A stretch of DNA of 15,826 nt, taken from positions 1-15,826 of the forward strand of contig JAPYWX010000017.1 of the NCBI GenBank assembly GCA_028276145.1, written 5' to 3'. The stretch is from Spirochaetota bacterium (GTDB lineage Bacteria > Spirochaetota > Brevinematia > DTOW01). A program made the position numbers and the translations under genes. Shown here in pieces: positions 1-7,211 of the stretch. Numbering within the stretch: position 1 is the first letter of the stretch; each line of letters starts with the position of its first letter. Under the pieces are notes generated by a model. That model searched no databases. It worked only from the letters and a program-made list of their open reading frames with translations, and was not told the DNA's origin.

Positions 1-591
1 CTTTGATTTATCAGTAATTTCTTCAGGTGTAGTACCCTCAGGCATCAAGAAAATTCTTTCTCTAGGAAGTCCATACTTTCTTTGAATTTCAACAACCTCC
101 TCAAGTTCATGCTCATAAGAAATAACAAACTTAAATATACTATTCAGTTTGGCAAACTCCCTAAGATTTTCATAAATCTTCTGATAAACTTTTTCGCCAC
201 CTGAGAGTCTAGCACTACTAAGTTTAGGTGAAACATTGAACTTATATTTCTCAAGTTCCTGAGAAGGCAAATATATACCCGATGTCTCAAACTCTACATG
301 ATAAGGCGAATAGATACTGAGTACTTCCGAAATAGCATCTTGGTAAAAAAGAGGTTCACCGCCAGTAAAAATAACTATTCCTTTTTTACTCTCAACAAAA
401 TTTTTTATTATCTTTGCCAACTCCTCAGAAGATAATTCATTACCCCCTTCGAAAGGAACAGAATACTTTGTATCACACCAAACGCAATCAAGAGGGCAAC
501 CTTGAACCCTTATGAAGAGAGCTAATCTACCTATGGTATCACCTTCACCTTGAACACTAACAAATATCTCAGAAACTTTGATTGAAGACAT
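1..591 (-). CDS. queE: 7-carboxy-7-deazaguanine synthase QueE (radical SAM), 3' end cut by window edge
   Basis: Radical SAM enzyme that converts 6-carboxy-5,6,7,8-tetrahydropterin to 7-carboxy-7-deazaguanine in the cytoplasm, a step of queuosine precursor synthesis. The 197 visible residues begin MSSIKVSEIF and carry the family signature: SVQGEG (12-17), FIR near 26-28, and the QueE-type CX3CX2C cluster motif with Cys32, Cys36 and Cys39 followed by DTKY. A SAM-binding TGGEP lies at 76-80. The reading frame stays open to base 1, so the C-terminus is missing; full-length members are usually somewhat over 200 residues, so only a short tail should be lost. The start is the ATG at 591, eight bases after a GGTGA site that overlaps the trpS stop codon, so queE should be translated from the trpS transcript. 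Its product would follow the QueD reaction encoded near 15 kb. Family assignment is seen in the motifs; activity is inferred. Confidence 0.93.
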   Translation of the reverse strand, partial: MSSIKVSEIFVSVQGEGDTIGRLALFIRVQGCPLDCVWCDTKYSVPFEGGNELSSEELAKIIKNFVESKKGIVIFTGGEPLFYQDAISEVLSIYSPYHVEFETSGIYLPSQELEKYKFNVSPKLSSARLSGGEKVYQKIYENLREFAKLNSIFKFVISYEHELEEVVEIQRKYGLPRERIFLMPEGTTPEEITDKSK

Positions 592-599
592 CTACAGAA

Positions 600-1583
600 T
601 CACCAGTACTTAATCTTTATAGCATTCCTAACTTCTTCCATTGTCTTAGATGCTACCTCTCTAGCTTTCTTTGAACCTTCCCTAAGGATATCAATAACCT
701 CATCCCTATGTTTTTCATAATAATCTCTTCTTTCCTTTATAGGCTCAAGGTACTCTATCAACTTCTTCGCAATCCTATCTTTACACTCTATACATCCAAT
801 CTTAGCAGAAGTACATTCCTCAACAACAGTATCAACAATTTCAGGATAAAATATCTTGTAAAGAGGGAAAACTTTACAATCGTCAGGGTGCCCTGGGTCA
901 CTCCTTCTCGGCCTCCCAACATCCGTAACCATCATCTTAACTTTTTTTAGAATTTCTTCTTTTGAATCCTTGATGTATATCGCATTGTTATAGCTTTTGC
1001 TCATTTTCCTACCGTCAACTCCATAAACATGTGGGACTTCACCAAGTATAGCCTGAGGCTCCGGGAAAACCTCACCAAAAAGATAATTAAACCTCCTAAC
1101 TATTTCTCTAGTTATCTCTAAATGTGGCAACTGGTCCTTGCCAACAGGTACCTTCGTAGCCTTATAAATTATTATATCAGCAGCCTGAAGCACCGGATAA
1201 GACAAAAAGCCAACATTGCTTAAATCTTTATCCTTCATGTTTTCCTTAGCGTCCTTGTAGGTCGGATTCCTTTCAAGCCAACCTAAAGGCGTTATCATAG
1301 AAAGAATCGTGAACAACTCAGAGTGTTCAGGAACCGTAGATTGAACAAAAATCACACTTTTATTAGGATCTACACCAGCAGCAAGCCAATCTATCACCAT
1401 TTCTATAGTAAGCTCTTTCAAATCTATATTCTGGTCAAACTCAGTGGTCATTGCATGTAAATCAGCAACCATGTAAAAGCACTCGTAACTATCCTGCAAT
1501 TGAACCCATTGCCTCAAAGCACCAACATAGTTACCAAGGTGTAAATACCCCGTGGGTCTCATTCCACTCAAAACCCTTTCCAT
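600..1583 (-). CDS. trpS: Tryptophanyl-tRNA synthetase, iron-sulfur-motif type
   Basis: Class I aminoacyl-tRNA synthetase that charges tRNA(Trp) with tryptophan. The 327 residues match the usual bacterial length. The HIGH-type motif is seen as PTGYLHLGNY (10-19), the DLHAMT segment at 41-46, and the KMSKS loop exactly as KMSKS at 193-197. Four cysteines, Cys236, Cys257, Cys264 and Cys267 (spacing X20, X6, X2), match the arrangement known to bind a [4Fe-4S] cluster in the Thermotoga maritima enzyme (where the first spacing is X22). The start ATG at 1583 has no Shine-Dalgarno site; a TTGAAT/TAGAAT promoter-like pair ends eight bases before it. The stop TGA is only eight bases from queE, so the two form an operon. 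Upstream, a hairpin separates it from secY. Confidence 0.97.
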   Translation of the reverse strand: MERVLSGMRPTGYLHLGNYVGALRQWVQLQDSYECFYMVADLHAMTTEFDQNIDLKELTIEMVIDWLAAGVDPNKSVIFVQSTVPEHSELFTILSMITPLGWLERNPTYKDAKENMKDKDLSNVGFLSYPVLQAADIIIYKATKVPVGKDQLPHLEITREIVRRFNYLFGEVFPEPQAILGEVPHVYGVDGRKMSKSYNNAIYIKDSKEEILKKVKMMVTDVGRPRRSDPGHPDDCKVFPLYKIFYPEIVDTVVEECTSAKIGCIECKDRIAKKLIEYLEPIKERRDYYEKHRDEVIDILREGSKKAREVASKTMEEVRNAIKIKYW

Positions 1584-1591
1584 AGGTAAAA

Positions 1592-1621
1592 ATTCTAATC
1601 ATTGAATTTAAACGAATTCAA
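1592..1621 (-). promoter_or_regulatory. Candidate sigma70-type promoter of trpS-queE
   Basis: Reading the minus strand, TTGAAT (1621-1616), an 18-base spacer and TAGAAT (1597-1592) precede the trpS ATG by eight bases. A transcript would start at or within two bases of the start codon, consistent with the missing ribosome binding site. The DNA is AT-rich, so chance matches are possible. Confidence 0.5.
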
Positions 1622-1635
1622 ATAGAAATTTTATC

Positions 1636-1658
1636 ACAGAGAGGCGTAGCCTCTCTGT
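1636..1658 (-). terminator. Hairpin after secY, likely terminator
   Basis: A perfect 10-bp inverted repeat, ACAGAGAGGC and its complement around a 3-base loop, lies about 50 bases beyond the secY stop and just upstream of the trpS promoter. On the minus strand it is followed by GATAAAATTTC, only a weak U-rich tract. Position and stability favour a terminator for secY. The stem resembles the hairpins at 7127-7147 and 10290-10313. Confidence 0.65.
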
Positions 1659-1663
1659 AGTAA

Positions 1664-1693
1664 AAAAGTTAAACTTTGAAAAGTTAAACTTTG
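1664..1693. repeat. Two perfect tandem copies of a 15-bp unit containing a 13-bp palindrome
   Basis: The unit AAAAGTTAAACTTTG occurs twice head to tail (1664-1678 and 1679-1693), 12 bases beyond the secY stop. Each copy holds the odd palindrome AAAGTT-A-AACTTT. The arrangement mirrors the longer arrays near 7.3 kb and 10.25 kb: a short palindrome repeated with a 15 to 17 bp period. Confidence 0.85.
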
Positions 1694-1705
1694 AGTAAAA
1701 TAACT

Positions 1706-3064
1706 CTATACATACCTAGTTCCTCTACCTCTGATTCTGCCTTTTTTCAAGAATCCATCGTAATGGTGCATTATGAGCTGCGACTCTATTTGTGTAAGCG
1801 TATCAAGAGCAACACCAACCATTATTAAAAGCGAAGTACCACCCAACAGATAAGCTATATATGTAGGAACATTAAGAGCACTGTAAATAATGTTAGGAGC
1901 TACGGCAATTATACCGACTATTATAGAACCAGGAACAAGTAATTTGTTTAAAGTATTATTCAAAAACTTATATGTATTCTCCCCAGGTCTTATACCAGTT
2001 ATGAATCCTCCATTTTTCTGTAGCATCTCTGCCAAATCTTGAGGATTAAACTGTATGAAAGTATAGAAATACGAGAAGAATATAACTAGTAAAAAGTACA
2101 AAGTGACATACAACCACCCTTCAAAAGAGAACCAAGAAATTAAAGTTCTTACAACAGGGGAATCAGAACCACCAAAGAAAGTCAGTAACTGCTGTGGGAA
2201 AGACATAACAGCTGAAGCGAAAATTATAGCAACAACACCTGCAGGATTCAGCTTTATAGGTATGTATGTACTTTGACCCCCATAAACCTTTCTACCCACA
2301 ACCCTCTTAGCATAGTTAACAGGAATTCTTCTAATGGACTGCTCAAACCAAACAACAAAAATAATAACCGCAAGGAATAGAATAACAACTAACAAAATCG
2401 TAAGCTCAACAGTGCCTGAAGTTCTCATTTGCTCATATATCCTATATACAGAATCTGGTATCCTAGCAACAATTCCACCCATTATTATCAACGAAACACC
2501 ATTACCTATACCCTTCTCAGTTATCTGCTCACCCATCCACACCAAGAACATCGTACCCGTAGTGACGGTAATAATGAAACTTAAATAAAACCAGAAGGTT
2601 TCAGGGAAAAGAGCCAAACCAGTATAAGCAGCAACTTCCGCCTTCATCGCTCTAAGGTAATACAAACTCAACCCCAAAGCCTCAATTATAGCCATCGGAA
2701 TAGTACCTATCCTAGCATACTGCATTATCTTTCTTCTACCATCCGGCTCCTTCGATATCCTCTCAAGAGAAGGAATAACATAGATAAGTAACTGAATGAT
2801 AATCAACGAAGAAATGTAAGGCATCACACCTAAAGCAAAAATACTAATGTTCCTCAGAGCACCACCAGCAAAAAGGTTGAAAAACTCCAAAACTCCTAAG
2901 TTACCTCTACCAAAGTTTTCATAATAGTGAACTAAAACCGAATAATCTATACCCGGAACAGGTATAGCAGTACCAAGCCTAAAAATTATAAGCATAAACA
3001 AAGTAAAAAGTACCCTACTCCTAAGAGATTCTATCTTGAAAATATTGACGAAAGCCTTCCACAT
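1706..3064 (-). CDS. secY: Preprotein translocase channel subunit SecY
   Basis: Central pore of the Sec translocon in the inner membrane, partner of SecE and SecG, and of SecA or the ribosome. The 452-residue protein shows the expected ten membrane segments from about residue 19 to 427. Hallmarks include the plug/TM2 stretch with NLFAGGALRN (63-72), GEQITEKGIGNGVS (178-191), the cytosolic loop RRIPVNYAKR (245-254) and NPQDLAE with NGGFITGIRPG (340-346, 351-361). The start ATG at 3064 is preceded by GGAG with a six-base gap. Its neighbours are rdgB and trpS, not ribosomal protein genes, and it has its own strong promoter-like sequence, so it appears to be transcribed alone from this site. Function is certain from the sequence; the isolation from the usual spc operon is an observation about this window. 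Confidence 0.98.
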   Translation of the reverse strand: MWKAFVNIFKIESLRSRVLFTLFMLIIFRLGTAIPVPGIDYSVLVHYYENFGRGNLGVLEFFNLFAGGALRNISIFALGVMPYISSLIIIQLLIYVIPSLERISKEPDGRRKIMQYARIGTIPMAIIEALGLSLYYLRAMKAEVAAYTGLALFPETFWFYLSFIITVTTGTMFLVWMGEQITEKGIGNGVSLIIMGGIVARIPDSVYRIYEQMRTSGTVELTILLVVILFLAVIIFVVWFEQSIRRIPVNYAKRVVGRKVYGGQSTYIPIKLNPAGVVAIIFASAVMSFPQQLLTFFGGSDSPVVRTLISWFSFEGWLYVTLYFLLVIFFSYFYTFIQFNPQDLAEMLQKNGGFITGIRPGENTYKFLNNTLNKLLVPGSIIVGIIAVAPNIIYSALNVPTYIAYLLGGTSLLIMVGVALDTLTQIESQLIMHHYDGFLKKGRIRGRGTRYV

Positions 3065-3090
3065 AACCTACTCCAAGAAAATTTTTAGCC

Positions 3091-3120
3091 ATTATAAAGC
3101 ACAATAATTAAGCGTTTCAA
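3091..3120 (-). promoter_or_regulatory. Candidate strong promoter of secY
   Basis: On the minus strand TTGAAA (3120-3115), an 18-base spacer and a perfect TATAAT (3096-3091) lie in the 57-base gap between rdgB and secY. The predicted leader of about 20 bases contains the GGAG ribosome binding site. This is the best consensus match in the window and supports separate transcription of secY. Confidence 0.72.
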
Positions 3121-3121
3121 T

Positions 3122-3718
3122 TTAAAAAATACCCAGCTCCTTCATCTTTAGTGCTAACTCAAAAAAAGCATTATACCTATGACTCATTTTGTTTTTAACC
3201 TCCTCTCCCAACTCCGCTAGCGTTCTAGTATATCCATCAGGAATAAAGACAGGATCATAACCAAAACCCTTATCACCTCTAGGCTCATGAGAAATATTTC
3301 CCCAAAGCACTCCCTGAGAAAATATAAACTTTTCATCACCATACATGAAAATAGCGACACAGACAAACCTAGCTTTTCTATTAGTCACACCCTCCATCTC
3401 TTTAAGTAATTTGTTTATTAAATCTCTCTGAGTAGAATTTTCGCCGGCATACCTAGCAGATAAAACCCCAGGTCTACCACCAAGAGCCTCAACCTCAAGC
3501 CCAGAATCATCACTCAACACAGGTATCCTCAACTTTGAGTAGTAATACCTTGCCTTTATCAAAGCATTTTCAAAAAAAGTTTTACCGTCCTCCTTCGGAG
3601 GATTAATGTCATAACCATTCAAAGACAAAAACTCAACATTTCCAACAATGGGAGATAAAATATCTCTTATTTCATTGAATTTATGTTTGTTTGTGGTAGC
3701 AATCACAATTTTGTTCAT
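3122..3718 (-). CDS. rdgB: RdgB/HAM1-family dITP/XTP pyrophosphatase
   Basis: Hydrolyses deaminated purine nucleotides (dITP, XTP and related) to monophosphates, keeping them out of DNA and RNA. The 198 residues fit the family. Visible signatures are the N-terminal ATTNKHKFNEI (7-17), the catalytic SDDSGLEVEALGGRPG (69-84) with SARYAG following (87-92), and GFGYDPVF (151-158) with the C-terminal KNKMSHRYNA (175-184) that contacts the base. Its ATG overlaps the stop of the surA-like gene as ATGA, so it is translationally coupled and co-transcribed with it. The next gene on the other side of surA is a maf homologue, another enzyme that removes non-standard nucleotides. Function assigned from conserved motifs. 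Confidence 0.96.
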   Translation of the reverse strand: MNKIVIATTNKHKFNEIRDILSPIVGNVEFLSLNGYDINPPKEDGKTFFENALIKARYYYSKLRIPVLSDDSGLEVEALGGRPGVLSARYAGENSTQRDLINKLLKEMEGVTNRKARFVCVAIFMYGDEKFIFSQGVLWGNISHEPRGDKGFGYDPVFIPDGYTRTLAELGEEVKNKMSHRYNAFFELALKMKELGIF

Positions 3719-4752
3719 AACTCAACTCTATAAGAATCATCAGAAAAATCAACTGATATATTATAGTTGCTAACTGACTTGTTTATCCATTCCTTAATTC
3801 TGTCTTCAACAATCTTTGAATAAATCTGATTTTTGAGTTCAGGCACACTCAGTATATTAGACTTGAACTCCTCAAAGCTAATACTCTCTTCTTTTCTTGA
3901 AATAACCTTAACAGCCATAGTGTAAAGTTTATCGCCAACCTTGTAATTAATTGGAATTGGTAGTTTCTGCTCTAACCTGACACCTCCAAGTATATTAAGT
4001 AACTCAATAGGTATACCCTCAGAGTACAACTTCTGCAAAGAAACAGGTTCACTTTGGTACCTTGTTAGATTCGTAACAATGTATTTGTTAAGTTTCTTGT
4101 TGGCAACCTCCAAAGCTTTATCATACCTACCTAAGTAGATATAGTTGCTAATCTCTCCAAAAACGGCTTGTATCTCCTTTTCTTGAGCAAGAGTCAAATC
4201 GTTCGGAAGATAAGTAGTTATGAGTATAAAACTAACTTTCATAGCCTTAGCTTGATTTGTATTTTTTGAATAAACCTCTTCAAGAACTTTATTTAACTCC
4301 CTATCATCTGGCTCTTTCTGTAAGTAATCTTTAAACTCCTGGTCAGCATTTACAAGCCTAGAGAGAATAAATTGGCTCTTCACCTCAGATATCATCTGTT
4401 TCCTGAATAGTTTGTTAGAATTTATAAAATCAACAACTTTTTCATCACTTATGATATTAACTATTTTATCATCATCAGGAACAATGATATTCATTTTCTT
4501 AGCAAGGACAAGCAAAATTTTTTGTGTTATGAGCTTTCTCATTACCTCATCCTTAGAGACAACCAAATTGGTTTTTGCGTTTAGCAAATATTCTTCTTCT
4601 AGGAATGATTTCATCTTTTGGTATTCTAGCAAAGTAACTACCTCACTTCCTCCTACCCTAGTAATAACCTTATCTAGAAGTACTCGCTCAGCAAAAGAAA
4701 AATCAACTAAAAACAACAGTATAAAAGTAACAAAAGGTAAAAGCTTCCGCAT
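3715..4752 (-). CDS. SurA-like secreted chaperone, no recognisable parvulin domain
   Basis: Probable periplasmic folding factor for outer-membrane proteins. From the chosen start, residues 1-21 are a signal peptide: MRK, a hydrophobic stretch, then SFA before Glu22. The mature N-terminus (LLDKVITRVGGSEVVTLLEY) matches the SurA N-terminal domain, followed by a helical region with a KLITQKILLVLAKK-like segment. The middle and C-terminal parts are lysine-rich and helical, and I see no clear rotamase (parvulin) motif in the stretch where one would lie; this is by eye and may miss a diverged domain. The reading frame is open to 4830, but that start would prepend 26 residues to the signal peptide and run into the divergent promoter. 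The ATG at 4752 has GAGG six bases upstream, so I use it (345 residues). It overlaps rdgB by four bases. Confidence 0.78.
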   Translation of the reverse strand: MRKLLPFVTFILLFLVDFSFAERVLLDKVITRVGGSEVVTLLEYQKMKSFLEEEYLLNAKTNLVVSKDEVMRKLITQKILLVLAKKMNIIVPDDDKIVNIISDEKVVDFINSNKLFRKQMISEVKSQFILSRLVNADQEFKDYLQKEPDDRELNKVLEEVYSKNTNQAKAMKVSFILITTYLPNDLTLAQEKEIQAVFGEISNYIYLGRYDKALEVANKKLNKYIVTNLTRYQSEPVSLQKLYSEGIPIELLNILGGVRLEQKLPIPINYKVGDKLYTMAVKVISRKEESISFEEFKSNILSVPELKNQIYSKIVEDRIKEWINKSVSNYNISVDFSDDSYRVEL

Positions 4753-4772
4753 CATCAGCCTCTTAAAAATTG

Positions 4773-4802
4773 AGTATAAAATGAGAAAAGCAGCAAATTC
4801 AA
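4773..4802 (-). promoter_or_regulatory. Candidate promoter of surA-like gene and rdgB
   Basis: On the minus strand TTGAAT (4802-4797), 18 bases, TATACT (4778-4773), leading into a short leader with the AAGAGG ribosome binding site. It overlaps the opposing maf promoter, so the two units share one compact divergent control region. It also supports the start at 4752 over 4830. Confidence 0.6.
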
Positions 4803-4803
4803 A

Positions 4804-4833
4804 TTGAAAGGATTCGTATTTAATTTTCATACT
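4804..4833 (+). promoter_or_regulatory. Candidate promoter of maf
   Basis: TTGAAA (4804-4809), an 18-base spacer and CATACT (4828-4833) end five bases before the maf ATG at 4839. The -10 match is moderate (4 of 6). No Shine-Dalgarno site precedes the start, so a leaderless transcript is plausible. Confidence 0.4.
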
Positions 4834-4838
4834 TGAGT

Positions 4839-5435
4839 ATGAAGATAGTTCTAGGTAGCCTCTCTGAAGGGAGAAAAGAAATCTTTTCTAAGTATTTTAA
4901 AGACTTCACAATTGTAAAATCTGAAATTGATGAAAACGAAACCGTGAAGGAACTAGGAATATACAAAAGAAACCCTATATTTGTTTCCATGTACCTTTCA
5001 TACAAAAAAGCAGAAGACATTGTCAACAAACTAGAAAAAGCTGAGCCCTTTTTGCTTTTTACATTTGACACTATTGTTGTCCATCAAGGAGAAATAAAAT
5101 TTAAGCCTTCTAATAAAGAAGAAGCTAGAAGTTGGCTTCTATCATATAAAAACGATTTCCAAGAAATAATAACAGGCTACACTATCTTTTCTTCTGAAAA
5201 GAACATTTTCGTTGTTGGACATGACAGATGTATCGTATACTTCAAAGACATAAGCAACGAAGAAATAAACAAGTATGTTGATTCTAACTCCGTTGAAAAA
5301 TGGTCAGGTGGAATAGCCATAGAAATAGCCAGAGATTTCTTCAACATAGTCGAAGGCACAGTTGAAAGCATAATAGGCGTACCTATAAACAAACTGAAGA
5401 AAGACTTAAACACTCTAGGGTATAACTTAGTATAG
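4839..5435 (+). CDS. maf: Maf-family nucleoside triphosphate pyrophosphatase, diverged
   Basis: Maf/YhdE/YceF proteins hydrolyse modified or canonical NTPs to monophosphates; in many bacteria they are linked to septation. The 198-residue product keeps the framework: VLGSLSEGRKEIF (4-16) for the usual S-x-S-x-x-R phosphate loop with Arg12, a lysine pair at 56-57, FDTIVV (76-81) with the catalytic-position Asp77, KPSNKEEARSWL (89-100), ITGYT (111-115) and IVEGTVESIIGVPI (170-183). The Pro-Arg-Arg normally seen in the first motif is replaced by Glu-Gly-Arg, and the usual G-x-Y-G-I stretch reads GGIAIE, so this is a distant member whose substrate cannot be predicted. The ATG at 4839 was chosen over an in-frame TTG at 4833. 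It is transcribed away from surA and converges on a small membrane protein gene. Confidence 0.82.
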   Translation: MKIVLGSLSEGRKEIFSKYFKDFTIVKSEIDENETVKELGIYKRNPIFVSMYLSYKKAEDIVNKLEKAEPFLLFTFDTIVVHQGEIKFKPSNKEEARSWLLSYKNDFQEIITGYTIFSSEKNIFVVGHDRCIVYFKDISNEEINKYVDSNSVEKWSGGIAIEIARDFFNIVEGTVESIIGVPINKLKKDLNTLGYNLV

Positions 5436-5484
5436 ATTTCCTAGAAAGCCAACCTACTTTAATCGTTTTATAACTTTGAATAGA

Positions 5485-5504
5485 TTACTAAGAAGACTTA
5501 GTAA
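5485..5504. terminator. Convergent hairpin between maf and the small membrane protein gene
   Basis: A perfect 8-bp inverted repeat TTACTAAG/CTTAGTAA around a 4-base loop AAGA. It lies 49 bases after the maf stop and contains the stop codon of the opposing gene (5498-5500). Neither side has a strong T tract, so terminator function in either direction is inferred from position. Confidence 0.45.
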
Positions 5505-5809
5505 ATATTCAAGAGTAACGATAGCACTATTACTATTGAAACAATCAAGAAGATGAGAACAAACAAAAGTATTGGTTTTAAAAAAGAAATATAAACAGCC
5601 TTCACTGTAGATACATTTGTGCCCTTTAGCCTAATAAATCTTGACACCCTCCAAGCAATAAACAAAACAAAAAAAAGGATTATCACCAGGTAGTTATACA
5701 GCACCTTATAATTAGCCAAGTAATAAAGTACATAAGATACGCCTAAAGTGAGAAGTAGCGAAATCAAAACTATAGCTGAAATGTCAACAACTAAGCTACC
5801 CTTTCTCAT
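5498..5809 (-). CDS. Small hydrophobic protein with three predicted membrane helices, unknown function
   Basis: I do not recognise this family. From the ATG at 5809 the product has 103 residues. After MRKGS come three strongly hydrophobic segments, about residues 6-34, 38-60 and 77-102, separated by a basic loop (RVSRFIRLKGTN) between helices two and three; the C-terminus ends almost inside the third helix. A GTG six codons upstream (5827) is possible, but GGAAGAGG lies eight bases before the ATG at 5809, which decides the start. The gene begins inside the last codons of cinA, overlapping by 14 bases, so it is co-transcribed and probably translationally coupled. No enzymatic motif is visible. 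It could be an accessory membrane protein of the DUF type; the coupling to cinA may or may not be functional. Confidence 0.75.
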   Translation of the reverse strand: MRKGSLVVDISAIVLISLLLTLGVSYVLYYLANYKVLYNYLVIILFFVLFIAWRVSRFIRLKGTNVSTVKAVYISFLKPILLFVLIFLIVSIVIVLSLLLNIY

Positions 5810-7061
5810 TTTCGGTACCTCTTCCACTTAGAAATTCTATTAGCATTGTTATTGCACGCATAGCTGCCGAAAACCTTATTTTCTCTCTGTTACCGAACAA
5901 TCTAAATTCTCTCGTTATAGTTCCACTGTTTTTTGAAGATACTGATATAAAAGTTGTTCCTACTTCTCTCTTTGATGAGTCAGTTTCAGGACCTGCTATT
6001 CCTGTTATTGCAACTGATATGTCACTATCAAAAATCTTCAAAGCATTTTCTGCCATCTCCTTTGTCACTTCGGGACTCGTTGCAAAATACTTTTGTAAGT
6101 TCCCTCTGTTTACCCCAAGTGCTTTTTCCTTAGCCACCTCAGAATAAGAAACGATACTTCCCAAGAAATACTTTGAGGCATTAGGTGCTTTGGTTATAAT
6201 CTGTGACAGGTAACCACCTGTCATAGACTCAGCAACAGAAAGTGTAAACCCTTTGCTTATAAAAATATCCCTAAGATTTACAGATATATCATTCCTCTCT
6301 TCAAGGAAGAGAGCTGTAGGAACAGTCCCTAAAGTTTTTTTAAACTCCTCAATTATCCGTTCTTTTATTTCCCTTACCTCTTCTTCGTATTTACTACGGT
6401 CCAAGTAGAATATCACATCTACTATTCCGTAATCTGCTATAGTACCATACTTCTTACCGCTGAATGCCTCAGCTACTATCTCATCAACTCTTGATTCAGG
6501 TACACCCAGTATCCTCACGATAAACTCTTTTTCATTTTGACTACTCAGCAATCCTGTCATGTATAGTTTTACTTCGTTTTCTAGCATATCTGTCATCTCA
6601 CTGGGAACACCAGGCAACGAAATAATTGTCTTACCATCCTTGTTTATTATGAAACCAGGTGCTGAACCCACCCTGTTCTTTATCACTATTCCGTTCTCCG
6701 GAATAAAAGCTTGCTTTTGATTTGAAACTGGCATTTCCTTATGAACCGCTAAAAATTTTCTCTTTATTTCCTCTAGTATTTCCTCAGAAAAAACAAAGTT
6801 AATGCCTGTGAACTCAGATATACATTCTCTCGTTATGTCATCTTTCGTAGGACCCAAGCCTCCAGTAGTGATTATTATGTCAGAATTTTCGTAAGCGAAA
6901 CTTAGGGTTTTCATTAGCATTTTCTTATCATCGCCAACAATAACAATTCCCACTACATCAACACCTAAAGAATTCAGGAACTTAGCTATATAGTTACCAT
7001 TCGTATCTAATATGAAACCTCTTATTAGCTCAGTGCCTATCCCTATAATAAAAGACTTCAT
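5796..7061 (-). CDS. cinA: CinA-like protein: COG1058 domain plus PncC-type amidase domain
   Basis: Two-domain enzyme of pyridine-nucleotide salvage. In characterised relatives the N-terminal domain is an ADP-ribose/CoA pyrophosphatase and the C-terminal domain deamidates NMN. Residues 1-170 form the molybdopterin-binding-like COG1058 domain with GTEL (9-12), TTGGLGPTKDD (65-75) and LPGVPSEM (149-156). Residues about 258-415 form the CinA C-terminal domain, with the motif usually written AESCTGG here read as AESMTGG (277-283), GSIVSYS (301-307) and GIAGP (354-358). The 421-residue length is normal. The start ATG at 7061 has GGGTGAG immediately upstream. A small membrane protein gene overlaps its end. 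A 361-base gap full of short palindromes precedes it. NMN salvage would connect to nadD encoded 3 kb away, though in a different operon. Confidence 0.95.
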   Translation of the reverse strand: MKSFIIGIGTELIRGFILDTNGNYIAKFLNSLGVDVVGIVIVGDDKKMLMKTLSFAYENSDIIITTGGLGPTKDDITRECISEFTGINFVFSEEILEEIKRKFLAVHKEMPVSNQKQAFIPENGIVIKNRVGSAPGFIINKDGKTIISLPGVPSEMTDMLENEVKLYMTGLLSSQNEKEFIVRILGVPESRVDEIVAEAFSGKKYGTIADYGIVDVIFYLDRSKYEEEVREIKERIIEEFKKTLGTVPTALFLEERNDISVNLRDIFISKGFTLSVAESMTGGYLSQIITKAPNASKYFLGSIVSYSEVAKEKALGVNRGNLQKYFATSPEVTKEMAENALKIFDSDISVAITGIAGPETDSSKREVGTTFISVSSKNSGTITREFRLFGNREKIRFSAAMRAITMLIEFLSGRGTENEKG

Positions 7062-7126
7062 ATCTCACCCTTTACCAATATTTTGGTGTTATTCGTAATA
7101 CTTTATCAAGTAAATATAATTTGATA

Positions 7127-7147
7127 TAGAGAAGCAGAGCCTCTCTA
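7127..7147 (-). terminator. Hairpin with GC core, terminator-like
   Basis: TAGAGA-A-GC pairs with GC-C-TCTCTA around loop AGA, with a single A:C mismatch. The arm resembles the post-secY hairpin, both ending GCCTCTCT. On the minus strand the following bases are TATCAAATTATATTT, moderately U-rich, so it could stop read-through from rsmE before the cinA promoter. It lies about 65 bases upstream of cinA and could instead act in its control region. Confidence 0.4.
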
Positions 7148-7211
7148 CAACTATCTAATGATAAGTCATTGTTTTAAAACATGTTTTCTGTCAAAATTTG
7201 TCATTTAACAC

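Noticed and set aside
4412..4807. 131-codon open frame on the plus strand opposite the surA-like gene.
   Set aside because: Serine/threonine/lysine-rich shadow translation, antisense to a gene with clear domains, no own ribosome binding site.
4753..4830. Longer N-terminus for the surA-like gene, starting at 4830.
   Set aside because: It would add 26 residues before a good signal peptide and cover the likely promoter; the ATG at 4752 has a well-spaced GAGG.
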